This document shows, in pieces, positions 24,541 through 33,129 of a stretch of 64,000 nucleotides of DNA. The translations under genes were made by a program, and so were the position numbers. Each line of letters opens with the position of its first letter. Position 1 is the first letter of the stretch. Source of the stretch: CAVXFS01 sp049582805 (GTDB lineage: Bacteria > Pseudomonadota > Gammaproteobacteria > Burkholderiales > Gallionellaceae). The stretch covers positions 28,547 through 92,546 of the forward strand of contig JBAUUR010000111.1 in assembly GCA_049582805.1 (NCBI GenBank), written 5' to 3'. The notes beneath the pieces were generated by a model. The model had not been told where the DNA came from. It did no database searches and saw only the letters and a list, made by a program, of their open reading frames with translations.

Positions 24541-25560
24541 ATGATCACACCGCAGCAGGCATTGGTGCGCCTGATCGAGCAACGCGAGATTTTTTACGAT
24601 GAGATGCTATCGCTGATGCGCCAGATCATGCGTGGAGAAGTCTCTGCCGCGCAGATTGCCGGCATTCTGGTCGGCCTGCGGGTAAAAAAGGAAACCGTGG
24701 GGGAGATATCCGCCGCCGCGCAGGTGATGCGCGAGTTCGCCACGCCGGTTCCTGTTACACGGCGCGAATATCTGGTTGATACCTGCGGCACCGGTGGAGA
24801 TGCGGCGCATACGTTCAATATTTCGACGGCAAGCGCCCTGGTTGCCGCTGCGGCCGGTGCGCGTGTCGCTAAGCACGGCGGCCGCTCGGTTTCTTCGACA
24901 TGCGGCTCGGCGGATGTACTGGAAGCGATGGGGGTCAATCTCAACCTGACACCGGAACAGGTGGGGAGCAGCATAGACCGGATCGGCATCGGTTTCATGT
25001 TTGCCCCCAACTTTCACGGGGCGATGAAGCACGCTGCGCCGGTGCGGCGTGAATTGGGCGTGCGTACCCTGTTCAACGTGCTGGGCCCGCTGACCAATCC
25101 TGCCGGTGCCAATAATCAGGTGATGGGTGTATTCCATCCGGACCTGGTTGGCATACAGGCGCGTGTGTTGCAACGCCTCGGCAGTCGCCATGTACTGGTC
25201 GTGCATGGCAGCGATGGCTTGGACGAGATCACCATCAGCGGCCCGTCGTACATCGCCGAATTGAAGGACGGTCAGGTGAACGAATACACCATCACACCGG
25301 AGGCGTTCGGGTTGAACAGTGCACCGTTGAGCGATATTCGCGTCGCCAACGCCGGCGAGGCGAAAGCCATGCTGATGGCCGTGATGGACAACCAGCCGGG
25401 AGCCGCCCGTGACATCGTGTGCCTGAATGCGGGGGCGGCGATTTACGTGGCGGGGTTGAGTGCATCCTTATCCGGGGGAGTGACGATGGCCAGCGAGTCG
25501 ATGGCGAGCGGCGCGGCCCGGAACAAGCTTGAGCAGCTGATACAGGTCAGCAACGAGTGA
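24541..25560 (+). CDS. trpD: Anthranilate phosphoribosyltransferase
   Basis: 339 residues. It joins anthranilate to PRPP. The glycine-rich DTCGTGGDAAHTFNIST (PRPP binding), KHGGRSVSSTCGSADVLEAMG, and FNVLGPLTNPA are diagnostic. It follows trpG by 2 bp. In relatives the next gene is trpC; here that place is taken by a minus-strand gene fragment and sixA, so trpC must be elsewhere or absent. Confidence 0.96.
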   Translation: MITPQQALVRLIEQREIFYDEMLSLMRQIMRGEVSAAQIAGILVGLRVKKETVGEISAAAQVMREFATPVPVTRREYLVDTCGTGGDAAHTFNISTASALVAAAAGARVAKHGGRSVSSTCGSADVLEAMGVNLNLTPEQVGSSIDRIGIGFMFAPNFHGAMKHAAPVRRELGVRTLFNVLGPLTNPAGANNQVMGVFHPDLVGIQARVLQRLGSRHVLVVHGSDGLDEITISGPSYIAELKDGQVNEYTITPEAFGLNSAPLSDIRVANAGEAKAMLMAVMDNQPGAARDIVCLNAGAAIYVAGLSASLSGGVTMASESMASGAARNKLEQLIQVSNE

Positions 25561-25632
25561 CCGTGCGGGAGGTTGTGGCAGGGTGCGTTTCGCTGGCGTT
25601 ATGGGCATTTGCCGGCATTGTGGCTGAATGTC

Positions 25633-25829
25633 CTAACTCTTCCTGATCGCGTCCTCGATGCGCTGGCATATCGTTTTCAATATCCAGCCCCCAACCAGGA
25701 TAATGACCGGGAAACTGCTTTTCCTGCCCAGGTCAGATTGCGCATCGAGCAGTGTTTCACGCAGCTTGGGGACCTCGGCGTCATAGGTTTTTTATCTATC
25801 CTGCGACCAGGCTCGGCGGATTCAAGCAG
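25633..25829 (-). pseudogene. N-terminal fragment of polyphosphate:AMP phosphotransferase (PPK2 family)
   Basis: Minus-strand reading from about 25829 gives LLESAEPGRRIDKK, then after a one-base shift in a run of six A it continues TYDAEVPKLRETLLDAQSDL and SSFPVIILVGGW, after which the frame ends at 25633. This matches the start of PAP-type polyphosphate kinases (IDKKTYDAEVPKLREALL...FPVIILIAG), but the Walker A loop GVEGAGKGET is lost and only about 65 residues remain. It is therefore a decayed fragment. It lies 10 bp downstream of sixA and at the spot where trpC is expected. The frameshift and truncation are seen; the family call rests on remembered sequence. Confidence 0.6.
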
Positions 25830-25838
25830 GATTTTTTC

Positions 25839-26291
25839 CTATAATAAATCGGGAGAGATGACCAGCCGCAAATCTGCCTGGTAATTGAGATCGTCTTCGC
25901 GGTGTCTGAGCCACCATATGGCGCCCTTTTTTATGCTGAAGCTGGAGGAGCTACATCCCAGCAATAGTTCCACAACTTGTCCGACTGCAGGCTGGTGTCC
26001 GACAATCAGTACACAACCCTTTTCTCCAGGCCAGCCGGCTGCCTTGAGCAGCGATTGAGGCGTAGCGCCCGGGCCCACACCCGGTTCAATTTCAAAATGT
26101 TTGGTAAGGGCAAGCGCGGTTTGCTGTGTTCGTTTGGCCGGGCTGGAAAGGATGCGGGTTTCGATGGGTAGGCGGGTACGCAAAAAAGCGGCCATTTTGG
26201 AGGCCTGTTTTTCGCCCTTTGCGCTAAGCGGGCGGGAAATGTCAGGCGCGCCGTCTTCTGCCTCTGCGTGCCGCCACAATATTAAATCCAT
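25839..26291 (-). CDS. sixA: Phosphohistidine phosphatase SixA
   Basis: 150 residues of the histidine phosphatase fold. The phospho-accepting His is in DLILWRHAEAED (residue 8), the arginine block ILSSPAKRTQQTA follows, and the second catalytic His is in LIVGHQPAVG. SixA proteins remove phosphate from histidine in phosphorelay or PTS proteins. On the minus strand between trpD and the response regulator gene. The 163 bp upstream hold no clear feature. Confidence 0.88.
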   Translation of the reverse strand: MDLILWRHAEAEDGAPDISRPLSAKGEKQASKMAAFLRTRLPIETRILSSPAKRTQQTALALTKHFEIEPGVGPGATPQSLLKAAGWPGEKGCVLIVGHQPAVGQVVELLLGCSSSSFSIKKGAIWWLRHREDDLNYQADLRLVISPDLL

Positions 26292-26454
26292 GAATTCCCC
26301 CGATTCGAAATTTACAGTTCAATTCAAATAATATCCGCCGTCAACCGGCATCAGTGATGCTGCGAAACGGTCTGGTTGCAAGAATCCGGCCTTTCGTCAG
26401 CCTGTTGCCTGAGATGATGCAATTGCAGGAATTTTCGCAATACACCGTTCCCGG

Positions 26455-27093
26455 CTATTCGACCAGATGATTGTTGACCGCATATCGAATGGCATCGGCA
26501 TTACTTCTGAACCCCATTTTTTCCATCATGCGCGCACGGTATACGCTAACCGTCTTGGCGCTGAGCGACATGATATCGGCCATTTCACTCAGACTTTTGC
26601 CGGAAGCCATCAGACGCAAGGTCTGATATTCGCGATTGGACAGGGCCTGATGGGGCTGTGTCTGGACGGCAGGCCTGATAAGTTCGTTGGCCAGTTGCTC
26701 GGCCAGCGTACTGCTGATGTATTTTCTGCCGTTGGCTACATGTCGTATGGCAGTCACTAGCTGCGAGGGAGCGCTTTGTTTGCTCATGTATCCGGCGGCG
26801 CCTGCCTTGATTGAACGCATGGCATACTCATCTTCCGGGTGAATGCTCAATACCAGAACCGGCAGGCTGGGACGCTGGACTTTCAGTTGCCGCAGAACAT
26901 CAATGCCATACTTGTCGGGGAGGGTAATGTCCAGCAACACAATACCGAAATCACGATCTCTGACCAGGCTGATTGCCTGCATTCCGGTTTCCGCTTCTCC
27001 TGTTACCCGAATATCATGTGTGTCATCGAGAATTTGCCTAAGTCCTTTGCGGATCAGTGCGTGATCGTCAACCACCAGCACTTCTATCACCAT
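26455..27093 (-). CDS. Two-component response regulator, NarL/FixJ family (UvrY/GacA-like)
   Basis: 212 residues from the ATG at 27093 with GGAGAG upstream; ATGs at 27108 and 27117 are alternatives, the last with GGAGG lent by a repeat. The receiver domain has the DDH acidic pair, the phospho-acceptor Asp in VLLDITLPDKYG and the switch lysine in MSKQSAPS. The C-terminal LuxR-type helix-turn-helix reads LSNREYQTLRLMASGKSL and LSAKTVSVYRARM. No partner kinase lies next to it. GacA/UvrY resemblance is moderate; the regulated genes are unknown. Confidence 0.85.
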   Translation of the reverse strand: MVIEVLVVDDHALIRKGLRQILDDTHDIRVTGEAETGMQAISLVRDRDFGIVLLDITLPDKYGIDVLRQLKVQRPSLPVLVLSIHPEDEYAMRSIKAGAAGYMSKQSAPSQLVTAIRHVANGRKYISSTLAEQLANELIRPAVQTQPHQALSNREYQTLRLMASGKSLSEMADIMSLSAKTVSVYRARMMEKMGFRSNADAIRYAVNNHLVE

Positions 27094-27121
27094 TTTGCTC
27101 TCCGCCATTCGTATCATTTGA

Positions 27122-27304
27122 GGGCACCTCCAAAAATCCGCATTTCATCCCGACTGCTGCGTTGCGGCAGCGGGGTAAGCAGGCAAGCCGCGTAGCGGAT
27201 GCTCGCAAAAAATCTAGTTCCGGCTAACCTGAAGGTTACCCTTCACTGAAGCTTCGTTTTCCGTGCCTTGCATTTGGGCGAACTCTGAATTTTTAGAGGT
27301 GCCC
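27122..27304. repeat. Modular dispersed repeat with inverted ends, upstream of hisC
   Basis: About 183 bp. The ends are inverted copies of GGGCACCTCYAAAAAT (27122-27137 and 27289-27304). Inside are a module near CCCGACTGCTGCGTTGCGGC (27149-27168) and a core TAAGCAGGCAA...CGGATGCTCGCAA (27176-27208), both repeated before tatB (33041-33105). A third part (GTTCCGGCTAACCTGAAGGT, 27217-27236) is the inverse of sequence after hisC. It looks like a non-autonomous mobile repeat with a further insertion. Confidence 0.65.
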
Positions 27305-27575
27305 TTGCGTCAAGCAGGAATTTACCGCGTCTGCTTTTGGATTTGAACTGCTATTGTATTGCCTCTTGCAGCCACAAGGCGGAATTTTCAATCGTGTTAC
27401 GAACGGTGTAAATGACCGTTCAGTTGGTTATCGCTGGTTGCCTGATATTGAAAATTCGGTTCCAACTGTGGCAAATTATGCTGAACATTCAATTTCCCCG
27501 TTAAATGAGCAAGGTACCCAACGCCAGTTTGCCCAAGATACGGTAAAATGCGGACATTCCCAGTGTCAATTGCAA
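27305..27575. other. Leader region of hisC
   Basis: About 270 bp between the repeat and the hisC start. A long in-frame extension upstream of the chosen hisC start exists but has no family similarity. A TAAAAT (27544-27549) close to the start could be a -10 box with a poor -35. No histidine-rich leader peptide was seen, so his attenuation of the enteric type is not supported. Confidence 0.3.
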
Positions 27576-28667
27576 ATGTCTCTCAAAATGCCTGCCGCAA
27601 CACCGGATAAACTGTTTCGACAGGAAATACTGTCGTTGCACGCCTATCATGCGCCTTCCGGCGGCGGTCTGGTCAAACTCGATGCGATGGAGAACCCTTA
27701 TTCCTTGCCGCAGGAGTTGCGTCGCGAGATTGCACGTTTGGCGGCGGATGCTGCCATCAACCGCTATCCTGATGCGGGTGCGCACCAGCTGAAAGAAAGA
27801 ATCCGCGCCGTGAGCGCATTGCCGCAAGGCATGGATGTGCTGCTTGGCAACGGTTCGGACGAGATTATCCAGATGCTTGCGCTCGCCGTTGCCAAGCCCG
27901 GAGCCACGCTGTTGAGCGTGGAGCCGTCGTTCGTGATGTACCGGATGATCGCGGCATTTACCGGTGTGAACTATGCCGGCGTACCGCTGGCGGAAGATTT
28001 CACGCTTGACCTGCCCGCCATGGTGGAAGCCATCAAGCGACATCAGCCTGCGCTGGTGTTATTGTCCTATCCGAATAATCCCACCGGCAACTTGTTCGAT
28101 GCAGATGCTGTGGTGCAAATCATCGAAGCAGCGCCCGGGCTGGTGGTGATCGACGAGGCTTACCATGCTTTCGCCAGCGACAGCTTCGTTCCCATGCTGG
28201 GACATTATCCCAACCTGCTGGTGATGCGCACCTTCTCCAAGCTCGGCATGGCCGGTTTGCGCTTGGGTTTCCTCGCGGGCGGAGCAGACTGGCTGGAACA
28301 GCTGGAAAAATTGCGCTTGCCGTATAATGTCGGTGTCCTGACGCAACTGGTTGCGGAAAAGTTGCTGCAGCATCATGAAGTATTGCTGCAGCAGGCCGGA
28401 CAAATAAGGGAGGATCGTGCCTGGCTGTATGAGCGTCTGGTGGGTACGGTGGATGTACGCGCCTATCCGAGCGAGGCAAATTTCATCCTGTTCCGCGTGA
28501 ATCATGCGGACAGCGTGTTTAAGGGGCTGAAGCAACGCGGTATCCTTGTCAAAAAATTACACGGCTCACATCCGGCGCTCAATGACTGCCTGCGCGTCAC
28601 GGTCGGAACACCTGCTGAAAACGAGCGCTTTATTGCAGCGTTGCAAGAGATACTGCACCATGGGTAG
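27576..28667 (+). CDS. hisC: Histidinol-phosphate aminotransferase
   Basis: 363 residues from the ATG at 27576, matching the family length; longer in-frame starts add about 74 unrelated residues. PLP enzyme that transaminates imidazole-acetol phosphate. It shows KLDAMENPYSLP, LLGNGSDEIIQML, LSYPNNPTGN, VVIDEAYHAF and the PLP lysine in RTFSKLGMAGLRLGF. The 3' end, encoding NERFIAALQEILHHG, is duplicated in tandem just downstream (91-bp period), leaving a second copy of the tail and stop codon outside the gene. Confidence 0.94.
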   Translation: MSLKMPAATPDKLFRQEILSLHAYHAPSGGGLVKLDAMENPYSLPQELRREIARLAADAAINRYPDAGAHQLKERIRAVSALPQGMDVLLGNGSDEIIQMLALAVAKPGATLLSVEPSFVMYRMIAAFTGVNYAGVPLAEDFTLDLPAMVEAIKRHQPALVLLSYPNNPTGNLFDADAVVQIIEAAPGLVVIDEAYHAFASDSFVPMLGHYPNLLVMRTFSKLGMAGLRLGFLAGGADWLEQLEKLRLPYNVGVLTQLVAEKLLQHHEVLLQQAGQIREDRAWLYERLVGTVDVRAYPSEANFILFRVNHADSVFKGLKQRGILVKKLHGSHPALNDCLRVTVGTPAENERFIAALQEILHHG

Positions 28668-28799
28668 CGAGTTTCGGCGGAGACTGACCTTCAGGTTATG
28701 CCGGAACCAAAACGAGCGCTTTATTGCAACATTGCAAGAGATACTGCACCATGGCTAGCGAGTTTCGGCGGAGACTGACCTTCAGGTTGTGTCGGAACC
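28618..28799 (+). repeat. 91-bp tandem duplication of the hisC 3' end
   Basis: Two copies, 28618-28708 and 28709-28799, differ at only a few bases. Each holds the last codons of hisC, its stop, and GGAGACTGACCTTCAGGTT followed by CGGAACC. The second copy is not part of hisC. The AACCTGAAGGT part also occurs inverted upstream of hisC (27217-27236). Confidence 0.85.
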
Positions 28800-28860
28800 A
28801 GAACGAGATGCTCATCCGGGCATTGCGGGAAAGTATCCAATAATCGATTTAGGACGAATC

Positions 28861-29448
28861 ATGCGTAGCGCGCAAGTAACACGCAACACACTCGAAACCA
28901 AGATCAGCATCAAGCTGGACCTGGACGGCAGCGGCAAGGCAAAGTTCGATACCGGATTGCCCTTTTTGGAACATATGCTCGATCAGGTAGCGCGCCATGG
29001 GATGGTTGACCTGGAAATCATGGCAAAGGGCGATTTGCACATCGATGCGCATCATACCGTTGAGGACATCGGCATTACCCTCGGCCAGGCGTTCAACCAG
29101 GCGGTCGGCGATAAAAAGGGACTGCGTCGCTATGGCCATGCCTATGTGCCCCTGGATGAAGCGCTTACGCGCGTGGTTCTGGATATCTCCGGACGCCCCG
29201 GGCTGGTATTCAATGTGGATTTTGTCCGTTCCAACATCGGTGAATTCGAGGCCGACCTGATCCGCGAATTTTTTCACGGTTTCGTAAATCATGCTTTGGT
29301 CACACTTCATATAGACAATCTGGCGGGAGATAATGCACATCACCAGGCGGAAACGGTGTTCAAGGCATTCGGTCGCGCCCTGCGGGTGGCTTTGGAAACA
29401 GACCAGCGCATGGCGGGCATGCTTCCTTCCACCAAAGGGATGCTATAG
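28861..29448 (+). CDS. hisB: Imidazoleglycerol-phosphate dehydratase
   Basis: 195 residues, the stand-alone dehydratase (no phosphatase domain). Diagnostic metal-binding histidines are in LPFLEHMLDQVARHG, IDAHHTVEDIGITLGQA and GDNAHHQAETVFKAFGRAL. The ATG at 28861 is chosen over an earlier in-frame start that would lie within the duplicated DNA. It follows the hisC duplication and precedes hisH. Confidence 0.96.
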   Translation: MRSAQVTRNTLETKISIKLDLDGSGKAKFDTGLPFLEHMLDQVARHGMVDLEIMAKGDLHIDAHHTVEDIGITLGQAFNQAVGDKKGLRRYGHAYVPLDEALTRVVLDISGRPGLVFNVDFVRSNIGEFEADLIREFFHGFVNHALVTLHIDNLAGDNAHHQAETVFKAFGRALRVALETDQRMAGMLPSTKGML

Positions 29449-29505
29449 CTCTGTCATATTCCTTCATTGGATCTGAAACCAGCCTTTCGATAAATCAGGA
29501 TAGAC

Positions 29506-30141
29506 ATGGCGGATATCGCGGTTGTTGATTACGGCATGGGAAATCTGCGCTCTGTGCATCAAGCGTTGCGCAAAGTGGCGCCGGATTCGTCCATCACCGT
29601 TACCGGCGATCCGGCAGAAGTGATCCGGGCTTCACGCGTGGTATTCCCCGGCCAGGGTGCGATGCCGGATTGCATGCGTGAAATGAATGCGCTTGGTTTG
29701 CATGATGCAGTGCTGCAGGCGGCGCGCAACAGGCCCTTTCTCGGTATCTGCATCGGATTGCAGATGTTGTTCGAACACAGTAGCGAAGGCGATGTCGCTG
29801 GACTGGGTGTTTTGCCGGGTAAAGTTGTGCGCTTTCCCCGTAATTTGCGCGATGCGCAGGATAAAAAACTCAAAGTACCGCACATGGGATGGAATCAGGT
29901 AACGCATGATGACCATGCGCTATGGGATGGCATCGTCCAGGACGCAAGGTTTTATTTTGTGCACAGCTATTATGTACAACCCCGTGAAGACTCGCTGGTT
30001 CAGGGAACCAGTTGTTATCCTCAGCCCTTCGTTTGCGCTGTGGCGCGGGATAATTTATTTGCCGTGCAGTTTCACCCGGAAAAAAGTTCACGCGACGGGT
30101 TGGCGCTGCTGCGGAATTTTGTTAATTGGAAACCCGTGTAA
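29506..30141 (+). CDS. hisH: Imidazole glycerol phosphate synthase, glutaminase subunit
   Basis: 211 residues. HisH frees ammonia from glutamine for HisF. The start IAVVDYGMGNLRSVHQAL, the nucleophile Cys in FLGICIGLQMLFE (about Cys84) and the His-Glu pair in VQFHPEKSSRDG are intact. Lies between hisB and hisA. Confidence 0.96.
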   Translation: MADIAVVDYGMGNLRSVHQALRKVAPDSSITVTGDPAEVIRASRVVFPGQGAMPDCMREMNALGLHDAVLQAARNRPFLGICIGLQMLFEHSSEGDVAGLGVLPGKVVRFPRNLRDAQDKKLKVPHMGWNQVTHDDHALWDGIVQDARFYFVHSYYVQPREDSLVQGTSCYPQPFVCAVARDNLFAVQFHPEKSSRDGLALLRNFVNWKPV

Positions 30142-30166
30142 CCATTGTTCGACTTAAAGTACTGCC

Positions 30167-30916
30167 ATGTTGATAATTCCCGCGATTGATTTGAAGGATG
30201 GTCATTGTGTACGCCTGCGCCAGGGCAAGATGGAGGACGCCACGGTTTTTTCCGAAGATCCGGCGGCGATGGCGCGGCACTGGCTGGAACAGGGCGCGCG
30301 CCGCCTGCATTTGGTGGATCTGAACGGCGCGTTTGCCGGCAAGCCGAAAAACGAGGCGGCCATCCGCGACATCGTGGATGTGGTCAGCGTGGATTTACCG
30401 GTACAGCTCGGTGGCGGCATCCGCGATCTGGAAACGATAGAGCGCTACCTCGACATTGGTGTAACCTACATCATTGTCGGCACGGCGGCGGTGAAAACGC
30501 CGGGCTTTTTGCATGAAGCCTGCGACGCTTTCCCGGGACACATCATGGTCGGGCTGGATGCCAAGGGCGGCAAAGTGGCGGTGAATGGCTGGTCCAAGCT
30601 GACCGGGCATGATGTGCTGGACCTGGCCAAGCGATTCGAGGGCTATGGCGTGGAGGCGATCATCTACACCGACATCGGGCGAGATGGCATGTTGTCCGGC
30701 GTGAATATTCCCGCCACCGTGGAGTTGGCGCGCCAACTTACCGTGCCGGTCATCGCCAGCGGCGGCATCACCAATCTCGATGACGTGCGTGCGCTGTGCG
30801 AAGTACAGGACGAAGGCATCAGCGGCGCCATCACGGGCCGCGCCATTTACGAGGGTACGCTCGAATTCGTTGCGGCGCAGAAACTGGCTGATGAGCTTTC
30901 CAGGCCGTTGCTCTGA
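30167..30916 (+). CDS. hisA: ProFAR isomerase
   Basis: 249 residues, half-barrel repeat TIM barrel. Catalytic aspartates lie in IPAIDLKDGHCVRL (Asp8) and YTDIGRDGMLSG. Phosphate-binding QLGGGIRD and IASGGITNL mark both halves. hisF follows 5 bp after, with related half-barrels. Confidence 0.96.
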   Translation: MLIIPAIDLKDGHCVRLRQGKMEDATVFSEDPAAMARHWLEQGARRLHLVDLNGAFAGKPKNEAAIRDIVDVVSVDLPVQLGGGIRDLETIERYLDIGVTYIIVGTAAVKTPGFLHEACDAFPGHIMVGLDAKGGKVAVNGWSKLTGHDVLDLAKRFEGYGVEAIIYTDIGRDGMLSGVNIPATVELARQLTVPVIASGGITNLDDVRALCEVQDEGISGAITGRAIYEGTLEFVAAQKLADELSRPLL

Positions 30917-30921
30917 CCGAA

Positions 30922-31680
30922 ATGCTCGCCAAACGCATCATTCCCTGCCTGGATGTAACCGCAGGCCGCGTGGTCAAGGGCGTCAGCTTTGTTGAACTGC
31001 GCGACGCCGGCGACCCGGTGGAGATAGCACGCCGTTATGACGAACAGGGCGCGGACGAACTGACCTTTCTTGACATCACCGCCAGTTCCGACGAACGGGG
31101 CATCATCTTTCGCATCATCGAGCAGGTGGCAGAACAGGTCTTTATTCCGCTGACCGTCGGCGGCGGCGTGCGCGAGGTGCAGGACGTGCGCAACCTGCTC
31201 AATGCCGGAGCCGATAAGATCAGCATCAACACTTCCGCCGTGCTCAATCCGCAACTGGTGGCGGATGCGGCAGGACGCTACGGCTCGCAGTGCATCGTGG
31301 TGGCGATAGACGCCAAACAGGCGGCACCGGGTCGTTGGGAAGTGTTCACCCACGGCGGACGCCGCGCAACCGGGCTGGACGCAGTAGAATGGGCAATAAA
31401 TATGCAAAGGCTGGGCGCGGGCGAAATTCTGCTGACCAGCATGGACCGTGACGGGCAGAAAATTGGTTTCGATCTGGCGCTGACGCATGCGGTGACCGAT
31501 GCGCTGGAAATTCCGGTCATCGCCAGCGGCGGAGCGGGCAATCTGCAACATTTGGCCGACGGCGTGAAACTGGGTGGTGCGGACGCAGTATTGGCGGCAA
31601 GCATATTCCACTTTGGCGAATATACCGTGCACCAGGCGAAGCAGTTCATGGCGCAACAGGGAATCGAGGTGCGGCTGTGA
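30922..31680 (+). CDS. hisF: Imidazole glycerol phosphate synthase, cyclase subunit
   Basis: 252 residues. It forms the imidazole ring and AICAR with ammonia from HisH. Blocks seen are RIIPCLDVTAGRVVKG (catalytic Asp), DELTFLDITAS, LTVGGGVR, INTSAV, LTSMDRDGQKIGFDL (second catalytic Asp) and VIASGGAGN. Ends 48 bp before hisI. Confidence 0.96.
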   Translation: MLAKRIIPCLDVTAGRVVKGVSFVELRDAGDPVEIARRYDEQGADELTFLDITASSDERGIIFRIIEQVAEQVFIPLTVGGGVREVQDVRNLLNAGADKISINTSAVLNPQLVADAAGRYGSQCIVVAIDAKQAAPGRWEVFTHGGRRATGLDAVEWAINMQRLGAGEILLTSMDRDGQKIGFDLALTHAVTDALEIPVIASGGAGNLQHLADGVKLGGADAVLAASIFHFGEYTVHQAKQFMAQQGIEVRL

Positions 31681-31728
31681 AAATCCTTCGCACAATTACT
31701 GCGCTCGTAACGTTGCGCGGAGAATCTT

Positions 31729-32118
31729 ATGAACGATAACTGGCTGAACAAGGTCAACTGGTCGGAAGACGGACTGGTACCCGTCATTGCCCAGGATGCC
31801 GTAACCGGGCGCGTCCTGATGGTAGCGTGGATGGACCGCGAGGCACTCAAGCGTACAGCTGAATCCGGCGAGGCTGTATACTGGTCGCGCTCTCGCAAGA
31901 AATTGTGGCACAAGGGCGAGGAATCGGGACATATTCAGCGGGTGAAGGAGGTGCGCCTGGATTGTGATCAGGATGTGGTGCTGCTGCAAGTGGAGCAGGA
32001 AGGCGGCATCGCATGCCATACCGGCCGCGCGAGTTGCTTTTTCAGCAGGTTGGAAAACGGACAATGGGTCGAAACCGACGCGGTGCTTAAATCACCGGAA
32101 GAGATATACAGGAAATGA
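31729..32118 (+). CDS. hisI: Phosphoribosyl-AMP cyclohydrolase
   Basis: 129 residues, single-domain form. Metal-binding VRLDCDQDVVLLQVEQ and GRASCFF with the acidic DCDxD are intact, as is VLMVAWMDREALKRT. Overlaps hisE by 4 bp (ATGA), so the two proteins are made together, though not fused as in enteric bacteria. Confidence 0.94.
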   Translation: MNDNWLNKVNWSEDGLVPVIAQDAVTGRVLMVAWMDREALKRTAESGEAVYWSRSRKKLWHKGEESGHIQRVKEVRLDCDQDVVLLQVEQEGGIACHTGRASCFFSRLENGQWVETDAVLKSPEEIYRK

Positions 32119-32435
32119 ACGAAATTCTGCAAAGGCTGACGGAAACGCTGGAGGCACGCAAACAGGCAGCGCCGGATACCTCTTACGTCGCCAGTCTGTT
32201 CAGCAGGGGTGAAGACGCCATCCTGAAAAAAATCGGCGAGGAAGCCACCGAGGTTATCCTGGCCAGCAAACAAGGCGACAGGACACACTTGGTGTACGAA
32301 ACCGCCGACCTGTGGTTTCATTGCATGGTGTTGCTAGCTCAGCACGGCCTGAGTGCGAACGATGTGCTGAACGAACTGACACGGCGCGAAGGCATGTCGG
32401 GGATGAACGAGAAGGCGGCCCGGAAGAAGGATTGA
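32115..32435 (+). CDS. hisE: Phosphoribosyl-ATP pyrophosphatase
   Basis: 106 residues, MazG-like fold. It shows SYVASLFSRGEDAILKKIGE and EEATEVILASKQGD with the metal-binding EExxE pattern, then ETADLWFHCMVLL. It removes pyrophosphate from phosphoribosyl-ATP. Start overlaps hisI. Confidence 0.95.
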   Translation: MNEILQRLTETLEARKQAAPDTSYVASLFSRGEDAILKKIGEEATEVILASKQGDRTHLVYETADLWFHCMVLLAQHGLSANDVLNELTRREGMSGMNEKAARKKD

Positions 32436-32438
32436 ACG

Positions 32439-32789
32439 ATGAGCGGCAACTGCATTTTCTGCAAGATCGTGCGCGGCGAGATCCCGAGCAAAAAAGTCTA
32501 CGAGGACGATGAGTTGTTCGCTTTCAACGATATTCACCCGGTCGCGCCGGTGCATTTCATGCTGATTCCGAAGTTGCACCTTGCTTCCCTGGCGGAAGTG
32601 GATGAGAGTCACGCCGCCCTGCTTGGCAGAATGTTGATGGTAGCCCCCAGACTGGCGCGGGAACAGGGGCTGCACAACGGCTTTCGCACGGTCATCAACA
32701 CCGGCGAGGGTGGCGGGCAGGAGGTGTTCCATCTGCACATTCATATTATCGGCGGCGGGCATATTCCGCCTATGGTCAAACGAGATTGA
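32439..32789 (+). CDS. hinT: HIT-family nucleoside phosphoramidase
   Basis: 116 residues. The histidine triad HLHIHII (H-x-H-x-H) sits at residues 102-108; the N-terminal CIFCKIVRGEIPSKKVYEDD is the usual HinT opening. It hydrolyses AMP-N bonds such as AMP-lysine. The placement after hisE and before tatA is conserved in betaproteobacteria. Confidence 0.94.
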   Translation: MSGNCIFCKIVRGEIPSKKVYEDDELFAFNDIHPVAPVHFMLIPKLHLASLAEVDESHAALLGRMLMVAPRLAREQGLHNGFRTVINTGEGGGQEVFHLHIHIIGGGHIPPMVKRD

Positions 32790-32802
32790 TGAGGAGGTTA
32801 AT

Positions 32803-33021
32803 ATGGGTTCCATGAGTATCTGGCATTGGCTGATCGTGTTGCTGGTGGTTTTGCTGATTTTTGGCACGAAAAAATTGCGCAATATCGGCAGCGATCTGGG
32901 CGGGGCGGTAAAGGGCTTCAAGGAAGGAATGAAGAGCGAGGAAGCGGAGAATACCCAGATTGAGGATAAGGGCCGGACTATTGAAGGTGAAGTGAAGGAC
33001 AGGACGCAGACCAAGGCATAA
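32803..33021 (+). CDS. tatA: Twin-arginine translocase subunit TatA
   Basis: 72 residues from the ATG at 32803 with GAGGAGG upstream. One N-terminal membrane helix (WHWLIVLLVVLLIFGTKKL), the FG hinge, and an amphipathic helix (DLGGAVKGFKEGM) are typical. It forms the variable-size channel of the Tat system. tatB follows after a repeat, then tatC. A Tat substrate (58476-59066) is in this window. Confidence 0.95.
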   Translation: MGSMSIWHWLIVLLVVLLIFGTKKLRNIGSDLGGAVKGFKEGMKSEEAENTQIEDKGRTIEGEVKDRTQTKA

Positions 33022-33040
33022 TCAAGGCTCACGTTTTGGG

Positions 33041-33127
33041 GTTCGCAGCGCAGCGGTCGGAATGAAGTGGTTTAAGCAGGCAATCCGCAATACGGATGCT
33101 CGCAATTATGTATTTTTAGAGGTGCCC
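33041..33127. repeat. Modular dispersed repeat before tatB
   Basis: Related to 27122-27304. The core TAAGCAGGCAATCCGC...CGGATGCTCGCAA (33073-33105) and the end TTTTTAGAGGTGCCC are the same orientation, while the left module (33041-33060) is inverted relative to the first copy. It separates tatA from tatB and ends 2 bp before the tatB start, so it may supply the translation start context. Confidence 0.6.
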
Positions 33128-33129
33128 AG

